DNA of 64,000 bases from Aestuariibius insulae. Lineage in GTDB: Bacteria > Pseudomonadota > Alphaproteobacteria > Rhodobacterales > Rhodobacteraceae. Positions 7,570 to 14,556 of this stretch are shown here, in pieces. The notes under the pieces are model-generated. The model ran no database searches, was not told the DNA's origin, and saw only the letters and a program-made list of their open reading frames with translations. A program made the translations under genes and the position numbers. The DNA is taken from contig NZ_JBFONW020000003.1 of NCBI RefSeq assembly GCF_040783535.2, positions 372,001-436,000 on the forward strand. The letters run 5' to 3'. Position 1 is the first letter of the stretch. Every line of letters starts with the position of its first letter.

Positions 7570-8064
7570 ATGGAGGGACATCATCTTGCAGAGCTGAATA
7601 TCGGTCGTCTGGTCGCCGAGACGGACGATCCGCGCGTTGCCGAATTCATGGACGCGCTCGACCGGATCAACGGGCTGGGCAAGCGAATGCCCGGCTTTGT
7701 CTGGATGATGGAGGGCTCGGGCGAGCCGGGAACAGGCAATACGGAAGCCAAGATCGATGGCGATCCGCTGTTCGTCTCGAACTTGACTGTCTGGGAAAGC
7801 ATCGAGACGCTTGAGCAGTTCGTCTGGAATACCGTTCACCGCCAATTCTACGAGCGTGGTCCCGAATGGTTCGAGGTGATGGGCGAGATGCATTTTGTGA
7901 TGTGGTGGGTTCCGATCGGCCATAAGCCAACGCTCGAGGAGGCGCTTGAAAAGCTGGAGCACCGCAAGACGCATGGCGACAGCGCCGATGCGTTCGGCTG
8001 GGATTGGCTGAAGGAGGCACGTCTTCACAAGGTGCGGGGTTGCCAGCAGCAGGCCGCCGAATAG
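7570..8064 (+). CDS. DUF3291 domain protein
   Basis: A 164-residue cytoplasmic protein beginning MEGHHLAELNIGRLVAETDD, with the family-typical VAEFMDALDRINGLGKRMPG and FVWMM, NLTVWESIETLEQFVWNTVH and MWWVPIGHKPTLEEALEKLE. The fold is related to antibiotic-biosynthesis-monooxygenase-like ferredoxin folds. No reaction is established for the family. The ATG at 7570 is chosen because the conserved N-terminus begins there, 11 bases after the preceding stop. Confidence 0.85.
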   Translation: MEGHHLAELNIGRLVAETDDPRVAEFMDALDRINGLGKRMPGFVWMMEGSGEPGTGNTEAKIDGDPLFVSNLTVWESIETLEQFVWNTVHRQFYERGPEWFEVMGEMHFVMWWVPIGHKPTLEEALEKLEHRKTHGDSADAFGWDWLKEARLHKVRGCQQQAAE

Positions 8065-8084
8065 CGGCTGATATTGGATAGCGG

Positions 8085-8114
8085 TCCGGCCTGACCCATA
8101 TGGATGAGGCCGGA
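8085..8114 (+). other. hairpin between DUF3291 and DUF5333 genes
   Basis: TCCGGCCT (8085-8092) pairs with AGGCCGGA (8107-8114), a perfect 8-bp stem with a 14-base loop, in an 85-base gap. No T tract follows. It could be an RNA processing or stability element. Confidence 0.4.
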
Positions 8115-8149
8115 CATCAGATCCGGGCCGCTTTGAGGAGCAGACGGAT

Positions 8150-8545
8150 ATGAAAGCTTTACTGGGAGCCGGTGCGGTTTTCGCACTGCTGGCATCGGGC
8201 GTTATGGCTAAGCCGCCGCTCAAGGATGTAGCCGAGGTGCGCGAGGGGCTGATCGTCGTTGGTATGGCCTATGAGATCAGTAAGCGCTGCGACGATATCG
8301 ATGCGCGATTGCTTCGTGGGATCTCGTATCTCAACCAACTGAAAGCGCGGGCGCGCGATCTGGGATATTCAGAGCGCGAGATTGAGGCTTATACCGACGA
8401 CAAGGCTGAAAAGGACCGTTTGGAGGGGATCGCGCGAGCCCGTCTTTCCGATCTGGGAGCGCCACGCGGAGATGAGCGTGGGCATTGCCGGGTCGGCGAA
8501 GCTCAGATGGCGGCGAATACGGCGGTCGGCCAGCTTTTGAGGTAG
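8150..8545 (+). CDS. DUF5333 family exported protein
   Basis: A 131-residue protein with a signal peptide (MKALLGAGAVFALLASGVMA) followed by the family pattern KPPLKDVAEVREGLIVVGMA and YEISKRCDDIDARLLRGISY, then a helical region with LGYSEREIEAYTDDKAEK and a C-terminal cysteine in GHCRVGE. The two cysteines could form a disulfide in the periplasm. DUF5333 is, as far as I know, restricted to Rhodobacterales and often sits in the nuo region. Function unknown. Confidence 0.8.
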   Translation: MKALLGAGAVFALLASGVMAKPPLKDVAEVREGLIVVGMAYEISKRCDDIDARLLRGISYLNQLKARARDLGYSEREIEAYTDDKAEKDRLEGIARARLSDLGAPRGDERGHCRVGEAQMAANTAVGQLLR

Positions 8546-8551
8546 CTATTG

Positions 8552-8773
8552 ATGATCTCAGGCGACGAAGATGATAGCCGGGGGAGCGCTCATCCTGACA
8601 GTTGTCCGAGGTGCGGAACACAGCCGTATCCTCTGGAGCCTTGCACGACCTGCGGATTTCAAGGTGGGTCGGCAGAGCGGGATCGGGGCTGGATCTTGCC
8701 ATCAGGTCTGCAGGAGGTCGGGCTGGCCATTATCTTTATTGCCGTTTTGGCGGTAATTCTTTTCTGGACCTGA
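8552..8773 (+). CDS. zinc-ribbon plus single-helix membrane protein
   Basis: A 73-residue protein with two CxxC pairs (CPRCGTQ and CTTCGFQ, about residues 18-36), the pattern of a small zinc ribbon, followed by one C-terminal membrane helix (VGLAIIFIAVLAVILFW). It starts six bases after the DUF5333 stop; a TTG just before the ATG is also possible. It would be tail-anchored with the zinc domain in the cytoplasm. No family recognised; two overlapping frames exist, but only this one gives recognisable motifs. Confidence 0.6.
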   Translation: MISGDEDDSRGSAHPDSCPRCGTQPYPLEPCTTCGFQGGSAERDRGWILPSGLQEVGLAIIFIAVLAVILFWT

Positions 8774-8825
8774 CGCGGCAAGAGGACGCCGGTTTTGCGA
8801 TGGAAAAACCCGTCGAGCCTCGCTA

Positions 8826-8849
8826 GGTAACGTCAAAAGCGGCGTTACC
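8826..8849 (+). other. hairpin just upstream of nuoG
   Basis: GGTAACGTC and GGCGTTACC form a 9-bp stem with one G-U pair and a 6-base AAAAGC loop, ending 14 bases before the probable nuoG start. It could act as a leader structure or processing site that adjusts nuoG translation. Confidence 0.45.
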
Positions 8850-8853
8850 CGAT

Positions 8854-8857
8854 GGAG
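8854..8857 (+). promoter_or_regulatory. ribosome binding site deciding the nuoG start
   Basis: GGAG ends six bases before the TTG at 8864 and overlaps the alternative ATG at 8852. No Shine-Dalgarno sequence precedes that ATG, where the hairpin ends instead. The TTG start also gives the N-terminus MSDLR expected for NuoG. Confidence 0.6.
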
Positions 8858-8863
8858 ATTTCC

Positions 8864-10885
8864 TTGTCCGACCTGCGCACCATCACCATCGACGGCACCG
8901 ATATCGATGTCGATCCGGCTCTGACCCTTATTCAGGCCTGCGAGCAGGCGGGGATCGAAATTCCGCGCTTCTGCTATCACGAGCGGCTGTCAATCGCCGG
9001 GAATTGCCGGATGTGCCTTGTCGAGGTCGTTGGCGGCCCGCCCAAGCCTGCGGCTTCTTGCGCGATGCAGGTGCGCGATCTGCGGCCCGGCAAGGACGGC
9101 GAGCCGCCGCAGGTGCGGACGAACTCTCCGATGGTCAAGAAAGCACGCGAAGGAGTGATGGAGTTTCTCCTGATCAACCATCCGCTTGACTGTCCGATCT
9201 GCGATCAGGGCGGTGAATGCGACCTGCAGGATCAGGCGATGGCGTACGGCGTGGATTTTTCGCGCTACCGCGAGCCAAAGCGAGCGGCGGTCGATCTGGA
9301 TCTTGGGCCGCTGGTCGAGACGCATATGACGCGCTGTATCTCTTGCACGCGGTGTGTCCGCTTTACGACCGAGGTCGCGGGGATCAGCCAGATGGGCCAG
9401 ACCGGGCGCGGCGAGGACAGCGAGATTACATCCTACCTGGGCGAGACGCTGGATAGCGAGCTGCAGGGGAATATCATCGATCTGTGTCCGGTCGGGGCGC
9501 TGGTGTCGAAGCCCTACGCCTTCACAGCGCGGCCCTGGGAGTTGACGAAGACCGAGTCGGTCGATGTCATGGACGCTTTGGGCTCTTCGATCCGGGTGGA
9601 TACGAAGGGCCGCGAAGTGATGCGGTTCCTGCCGCGCAACCATGACGGCGTGAACGAGGAGTGGATTTCCGACAAGACCCGGTTCGTCTGGGACGGTCTG
9701 CGCAAGCAGCGTCTGGACCGGCCCTATATCCGCGAGAACGGCAAGCTGCGGCCTGCGGGCTGGGGCGAGGCGCTCGCTCTGACGGCGGAGAAGATCAAAG
9801 GGGCGTCCAAACTGGCTGGCTTGGTCGGAGACCTGGCTCCGGTCGAGGCTGCATTCGCGTTCAAGCAGCTTGTCGAGGGGCAAGGCGGTGTTGTGGAATG
9901 CCGAACGGACGGCGCGGCGCTGCCTGCCGGGAACCGGTCGGCTTATGTCGGAACGGCGCGGATCGACGAGATCGACGATGCCGAGATGATCCTTCTGATC
10001 GGCACAAACCCGCGGCTCGAGGCGCCGGTCTTGAATGCTCGGATCCGCAAGGCTTGGCTCAAGGGCGCCAAAGTGGCGCGCGTCGGAGAGTCGGAGGACC
10101 TGACCTACGATGTGATTGAGCTGGGGACAGACCCTGCCGCGCTTCAAAAGCTGGCTGGGATGGACCATTCGGATAAGCAAGACGTGCCTGGCGTAATGAT
10201 CATCGGGCAGGGGGCGCTGACCGGTACGGACGGCGCCGCGGTTTTGAGCCTCGCTATGAAGGTGGCCGAAGCTGGCAATTCCAAGCTGCTGGTGCTGCAT
10301 ACGGCCGCGGGCCGGGTCGGAGCGATGGATATCGGCGCTGTGACCGAGGGCGGTCTGAACGCGGCGCTGGATGAAGCAGATGTCGTCTACAATCTGGGCG
10401 CGGATGAGATTGCCGTGCCGGACGGGCCGTTCGTGATCTATCAGGGCAGCCATGGCGACCGCGGCGCGCACCGCGCCGACGTGATCCTGCCGGGTGCGGC
10501 CTATACCGAAGAGAACGGCCTTTTCGTGAACACCGAAGGGAGGCCTCAGCTGGCGTTTCGCGCGTCCTTCGCGCCTGGAGAGGCCAAGGAGAATTGGGCG
10601 ATCCTGCGCGCGCTGTCCGGTGAGATGGGAGATGTGCTGCCCTTCGACAGCATCGCGCAGCTTCGGCAGGCGCTGGTGGCGGAGGTGCCTCACTTCAAAA
10701 AGATCGATGAGGTGCCCGAGAATGCTTGGGCGGTGCCGGAAGGCGGTGATCTTAGTGAGGGGTCGTTCCGGTCCGCCGTCACGGATTTCTACCTGACAAA
10801 TCCGATTGCGCGGGCGTCTTCTCTGATGGCTGAACTAAGCGCTGCGGCAAAGGCAAGACGTCATCCGCTGATGGCGGCGGAATAG
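8864..10885 (+). CDS. nuoG: NADH-quinone oxidoreductase subunit G
   Basis: The 75-kDa subunit, which carries one 2Fe-2S and several 4Fe-4S clusters linking the NADH site to the quinone arm. The N-terminal ferredoxin domain has CYHERLSIAGNCRMC; then the His-liganded cluster motif and CPICDQGGECDLQD; then CISCTRCVRF and CPVGAL. The rest is a molybdopterin-oxidoreductase-like domain that binds no molybdenum in this family. About 673 residues from the TTG start, normal for the alphaproteobacterial type. An ATG 12 bases upstream is possible but lacks a ribosome site. Confidence 0.97.
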   Translation: MSDLRTITIDGTDIDVDPALTLIQACEQAGIEIPRFCYHERLSIAGNCRMCLVEVVGGPPKPAASCAMQVRDLRPGKDGEPPQVRTNSPMVKKAREGVMEFLLINHPLDCPICDQGGECDLQDQAMAYGVDFSRYREPKRAAVDLDLGPLVETHMTRCISCTRCVRFTTEVAGISQMGQTGRGEDSEITSYLGETLDSELQGNIIDLCPVGALVSKPYAFTARPWELTKTESVDVMDALGSSIRVDTKGREVMRFLPRNHDGVNEEWISDKTRFVWDGLRKQRLDRPYIRENGKLRPAGWGEALALTAEKIKGASKLAGLVGDLAPVEAAFAFKQLVEGQGGVVECRTDGAALPAGNRSAYVGTARIDEIDDAEMILLIGTNPRLEAPVLNARIRKAWLKGAKVARVGESEDLTYDVIELGTDPAALQKLAGMDHSDKQDVPGVMIIGQGALTGTDGAAVLSLAMKVAEAGNSKLLVLHTAAGRVGAMDIGAVTEGGLNAALDEADVVYNLGADEIAVPDGPFVIYQGSHGDRGAHRADVILPGAAYTEENGLFVNTEGRPQLAFRASFAPGEAKENWAILRALSGEMGDVLPFDSIAQLRQALVAEVPHFKKIDEVPENAWAVPEGGDLSEGSFRSAVTDFYLTNPIARASSLMAELSAAAKARRHPLMAAE

Positions 10886-11075
10886 ACGCAACAACTTCAC
10901 GCAGAGGCGCAGGAAGAGGCTGGCATCCCGCTTTCATTTGCTGTTTACAGCAACTCGCCGGGAGATCGGTGCCGGTCCGGACGACCCGATCCTCCCGCTC
11001 GATAGCAAGACCGGCGGCGCCAGCCGCTCCGCCACTCGGGACCTGGCCTTGGCGGTCGGGTAAGGGGACTGAACC

Positions 11076-12116
11076 ATGAGCGAGTTCTTTACGACCACGA
11101 ATGCGGGCATCGCTCTCGTCGTCCTTGGTCAATGTCTGCTGCTGACAGTGCTGCTGCTGATCTCGCTTGCCGTCCTGCTCTATGCCGATCGCAAGATCTG
11201 GGCGGCGGTACAGATGCGCAAAGGGCCGAATGTGGTGGGGGCCTTCGGCCTGCTTCAGAGCTTTGCCGACTTCTTTAAATACGCGCTGAAAGAGATCGTG
11301 GTGCCGGCGGGGGCGGACAAGACAGTTTTCTTCCTTGCGCCGATGATCGCCTTCACGCTGCCGCTGATCGCCTGGGTCGTGATCCCGTTCAACGATGGCT
11401 GGGCCATCGCCGACCTGAACGTGGCGATCCTCTATATTTTCGCCGTTTCTTCGCTTGAGGTTTACGGCGTGATCATGGGCGGCTGGGCGTCGAATTCGAA
11501 ATACCCCTTCCTTGGAAGCCTTCGGTCGGCGGCTCAGATGATCTCCTACGAGGTCAGCATCGGACTGATCCTTGTCGGCGTGATCTTGTCGACCGGATCG
11601 CTGAACCTCACCGAGATCGTGCGCGCGCAGGACGGCGATTGGGGTCTCTTCGCTTGGTACTGGCTGCCGCATTTGCCGATGGTGTTCCTCTTTTTCATCT
11701 CGGCGCTGGCCGAGACGAACCGGCCCCCCTTCGACCTTCCCGAAGCTGAATCCGAGCTGGTTGCGGGCTATCAGGTGGAGTATTCCTCCACGCCCTTCCT
11801 GCTCTTCATGATTGGCGAGTATGCCACGATCGTGCTGATGACGGCGCTCATCACGCTGATCTTCTTTGGCGGCTGGCTGTCGCCGGTGCCGTTCCTGCCA
11901 GACGGGGTCTTTTGGATGATCTCGAAGATGTTCCTCATCTTCTTTCTTATCTCCATGGTGAAGGCCATCGTGCCGCGCTACCGCTATGACCAGCTGATGC
12001 GACTGGGTTGGAAAGTGTTCCTGCCGTTCTCGCTCTTCTGGGTGGTGCTGGTGTCGTTCTTCGCCAAGTTCGAGCTTTTTGGCGGGGCCTATGCTCGCTG
12101 GGCCGTTGGGGGTTAA
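11076..12116 (+). CDS. nuoH: NADH-quinone oxidoreductase subunit H
   Basis: Membrane subunit that connects the quinone-binding site to the proton-pumping arm. It has about eight membrane helices and the conserved loops YADRKIWAAVQMRKGPNVVG, the acidic FISALAETNRPPFDLPEAES region, and VKAIVPRYRYDQLMRLGWK. At 346 residues it has the normal length. GGTAAGGGGAC before the ATG supplies the ribosome site. The 190-base gap before it holds no gene I can support. Confidence 0.98.
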   Translation: MSEFFTTTNAGIALVVLGQCLLLTVLLLISLAVLLYADRKIWAAVQMRKGPNVVGAFGLLQSFADFFKYALKEIVVPAGADKTVFFLAPMIAFTLPLIAWVVIPFNDGWAIADLNVAILYIFAVSSLEVYGVIMGGWASNSKYPFLGSLRSAAQMISYEVSIGLILVGVILSTGSLNLTEIVRAQDGDWGLFAWYWLPHLPMVFLFFISALAETNRPPFDLPEAESELVAGYQVEYSSTPFLLFMIGEYATIVLMTALITLIFFGGWLSPVPFLPDGVFWMISKMFLIFFLISMVKAIVPRYRYDQLMRLGWKVFLPFSLFWVVLVSFFAKFELFGGAYARWAVGG

Positions 12117-12193
12117 GGCATGACAGCAGATAGCAGAGCGAAGGCTCGGATGGATCGGTTGGATCAACTCAAAGAAACGATAGGAGGCTAGGT

Positions 12194-12688
12194 ATGACGC
12201 AGATCGATTACACACGTGCAGCCAAGTACTTCCTCTTGGCCGACTTTTTCTCGGGCATGAAACTGGGATTGAAGTACTTCTTCCGGCCCAAGGCGACGCT
12301 GAACTATCCGCATGAGAAAGGGCCTTTGTCGCCTCGTTTCCGGGGAGAGCATGCGCTTAGGCGTTATCCCAACGGCGAAGAGCGCTGTATCGCCTGCAAG
12401 CTGTGCGAAGCCATCTGCCCGGCGCAGGCCATCACCATCGATGCGGAGCCTCGGCTCGACGGCTCGCGCCGGACGACGCGCTATGACATCGACATGACCA
12501 AGTGCATCTATTGCGGCTATTGCCAGGAGGCTTGTCCGGTCGATGCGATCGTGGAAGGTCCGAACTTCGAGTACGCGACCGAGACACGCGAAGAGCTCTT
12601 CTATGACAAGCAGAAGCTCCTTGAGAACGGCGAGCGCTGGGAAGCGGAGATTGCCCGCAACCTCGAAATCGATGCGCCTTACAGATGA
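12194..12688 (+). CDS. nuoI: NADH-quinone oxidoreductase subunit I
   Basis: The 23-kDa subunit with two 4Fe-4S clusters (N6a and N6b) that pass electrons towards cluster N2. Both motifs are intact: CIACKLCEAICPAQAI and CIYCGYCQEACPVDAI. At 164 residues it has the usual length for alphaproteobacteria, with the N-terminal amphipathic region YFLLADFFSGMKLGLKYFF that lies along the membrane. AGGAGG seven bases before the ATG is a strong ribosome site. Its stop overlaps the next start. Confidence 0.98.
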   Translation: MTQIDYTRAAKYFLLADFFSGMKLGLKYFFRPKATLNYPHEKGPLSPRFRGEHALRRYPNGEERCIACKLCEAICPAQAITIDAEPRLDGSRRTTRYDIDMTKCIYCGYCQEACPVDAIVEGPNFEYATETREELFYDKQKLLENGERWEAEIARNLEIDAPYR

Positions 12689-13083
12689 CTGATCCGGCGA
12701 ACCCGTTCGAGGCGATGATGCGCATGGGGCAGGACTGGGCCAAGTCTGTGAACCCGGCGCTCGAGAGCTTCACCCCCAAAGGGTTCGAGGCGCTTTGGCC
12801 GACGATGCCGAAAGAGCTGATGGAAACCTTCATGGGCAAAACCTTCAATCCCGAAGGGCTCGACGCCAAGACGCGGCTTCTGCTCACGCTCGGGGCGCTG
12901 ACCATTCTGGGCGCACAGGCCGAGGCGCAGATCCGCATGACCGTGCGCCATGCGGTCGAGGCGGGTGCGACGCCGCAGGAAGTGGCCGAGACGATTGCCC
13001 AGATGGGTGCATTCGGCGGGGTTCCTGCGATGACCAAGGCGATGGAGCTGGCGCGAGAGATCCTTGAGGAGGACGAGCAATGA
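12685..13083 (+). CDS. carboxymuconolactone decarboxylase family protein
   Basis: A 132-residue protein whose C-terminal half matches the AhpD/carboxymuconolactone decarboxylase fold: LDAKTRLLLTLGALTILGAQ, then IRMTVRHAVEAGATPQEVAE and TIAQMGAFGGVPAMTKAMEL. It has no cysteine at all, so it lacks the CxxC pair of AhpD peroxidases, and no decarboxylase active site can be assigned. It overlaps both nuoI and nuoJ by four bases, so it is translationally coupled within the operon. Role in complex I biology unknown. Confidence 0.85.
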   Translation: MTDPANPFEAMMRMGQDWAKSVNPALESFTPKGFEALWPTMPKELMETFMGKTFNPEGLDAKTRLLLTLGALTILGAQAEAQIRMTVRHAVEAGATPQEVAETIAQMGAFGGVPAMTKAMELAREILEEDEQ

Positions 13084-13688
13084 CGGTTCCTGTGATCGCG
13101 TTCTACGCCTTTGCGATCTCGTGCATCGCAGGTGGGCTTTTCACGGTTCTGGCGCGCAATCCGGTCCATTCGGTCCTGTGGCTGATCCTAGCCTTTCTCA
13201 GCGCGGCGGGGCTCTTCGTAACGCTTGGGGCAGAGTTCGTCGCGATGCTGCTGGTCATTGTCTATGTCGGCGCGGTCGCGGTGCTGTTTCTCTTTGTTGT
13301 TATGATGCTGGACGTCGATTTCGCCGCTTTGAAGGCCGAGATGACGCGATACCTGCCGATTGGGCTCTTTATCGGCGTCGTCATTCTGATGCAGCTGGCA
13401 ATCGCCTTCGGTGCCTGGGAGTTCTCGGACGGCGCGCTCGAGCGTGTCTCTGCCCCTGCGGTCGCGGACACCGAGAATGTCGCGGCTTTAGGACTGATCC
13501 TCTATGACCGCTACATCCTGATTTTTCAGCTTGCGGGTCTGATCCTGCTTGTGGCGATGGTGGGTGCCATCGTCCTGACGTTGCGCCATCGCGAAGATAT
13601 CAAGCGTCAGGACGTGCTGGCGCAGATGTATCGTGATCCGAAAAAGGCGATGGAGTTGAAAGACGTGAAGCCGGGGCAGGGGCTCTGA
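13080..13688 (+). CDS. nuoJ: NADH-quinone oxidoreductase subunit J
   Basis: Membrane subunit between NuoH and NuoK, with five predicted helices. The conserved third helix is seen in EFVAMLLVIVYVGAVAVLFL and FVVMMLDVDF, the part known to change from alpha to pi-bulge during turnover. At 202 residues it has the normal length. It starts four bases before the end of the preceding gene. Confidence 0.97.
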   Translation: MTVPVIAFYAFAISCIAGGLFTVLARNPVHSVLWLILAFLSAAGLFVTLGAEFVAMLLVIVYVGAVAVLFLFVVMMLDVDFAALKAEMTRYLPIGLFIGVVILMQLAIAFGAWEFSDGALERVSAPAVADTENVAALGLILYDRYILIFQLAGLILLVAMVGAIVLTLRHREDIKRQDVLAQMYRDPKKAMELKDVKPGQGL

Positions 13689-13689
13689 A

Positions 13690-14250
13690 ATGGATTTGCG
13701 CACGTTTCTTATCACAGTCACCAGTTCGGTTGCATTTGCTCAAACATCTATCGCTTGTTCCTTCACCCGGCCGCCGCCCGAGTGGCAGCAACAGTTATCT
13801 AGTCAGTCAGTCGCGGTTGGTCTGTCATGCAGCTTTGAGAACGCGGGTCTCACCGATCACATATCCGCCGGACCTGCTAAGGATCTTGGATCGGGCCAGA
13901 TCTACCAGCGCGTGAACGATCAGAGTTACTTCGTCATGTTTGCCGATTGCAACACGAGAGAAGCGACCTTGCTTTGGGGGCCACCCACACCATCAGCGGT
14001 GGAAGATAGCTGCGGCTACTACGACGGTTACGAAGCACTGGTGGGCGACGACGCCATTTTGTCCAGAACGACAGGTGGAAACCTTCATGAATTTGTCGCT
14101 GCTGCGAAAGATCTTGGGGCAACCGAGCTCAACCCGATCAAATACTTAAATGAAACTCCTTCCGGAAAGCCCGTTTGGAGGCGCGACCGCATCGATCTGC
14201 TTTGCGGTTGCAGAATCTTCTATCCAGACAGCCCAGGGGCGCAGCGATGA
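13690..14250 (+). CDS. exported hypothetical protein inserted between nuoJ and nuoK
   Basis: A 186-residue protein with a signal peptide (MDLRTFLITVTSSVAFAQTS) and six or more cysteines in the mature part (such as CSFENAG, FADCNTRE, CGYYDGY, LLCGCRIFY), suggesting disulfides in the periplasm. It starts two bases after nuoJ and its stop overlaps the nuoK ATG. Its codon use is visibly more AT-rich than its neighbours, so it may be a recent arrival. No family recognised. nuoJ and nuoK are usually adjacent. Confidence 0.7.
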   Translation: MDLRTFLITVTSSVAFAQTSIACSFTRPPPEWQQQLSSQSVAVGLSCSFENAGLTDHISAGPAKDLGSGQIYQRVNDQSYFVMFADCNTREATLLWGPPTPSAVEDSCGYYDGYEALVGDDAILSRTTGGNLHEFVAAAKDLGATELNPIKYLNETPSGKPVWRRDRIDLLCGCRIFYPDSPGAQR

Positions 14251-14552
14251 TCGGCCTTGAACATTACCTCACCGTTGCGGCGGCGCTTTTCGTCATTGGG
14301 ATCTTCGGGCTCTTCCTGAACCGGAAGAACGTGATCATTCTCTTGATGTCGATCGAGCTGATGCTGCTTGCGGTCAATATCAACTTTGTCGCGTTCTCGG
14401 CGTTTCTGGGCGATCTGGTGGGGCAGGTCTTCACGCTTTTCGTGCTGACCGTCGCGGCGGCGGAGGCGGCGATCGGGCTGGCGATCCTTGTCTGTTTCTT
14501 CCGCAATCGCGGGACGATCGACGTCGAAGACGTCAATGTGATGAAGGGCTGA
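14247..14552 (+). CDS. nuoK: NADH-quinone oxidoreductase subunit K
   Basis: Small antiporter-like (MrpC-type) membrane subunit of 101 residues with three helices. It shows GIFGLFLNRKNVIILLMSIE and LMLLAVNINFVAFS, which include the conserved glutamates in helices 2 and 3 needed for proton transfer, and AAAEAAIGLAILVCFFRNRG. The ATG overlaps the stop of the gene before it. Confidence 0.97.
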   Translation: MIGLEHYLTVAAALFVIGIFGLFLNRKNVIILLMSIELMLLAVNINFVAFSAFLGDLVGQVFTLFVLTVAAAEAAIGLAILVCFFRNRGTIDVEDVNVMKG

Positions 14553-14556
14553 GACC

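Noticed and set aside
8990..10693. 567-codon open frame antisense to nuoG
   Set aside because: No motif and composition typical of an antisense shadow of a GC-rich gene.
10886..11075. Possible small gene between nuoG and nuoH
   Set aside because: The longest frame is a Pro/Arg/Ala-rich string without a ribosome site or hydrophobic pattern; treated as an untranslated spacer.
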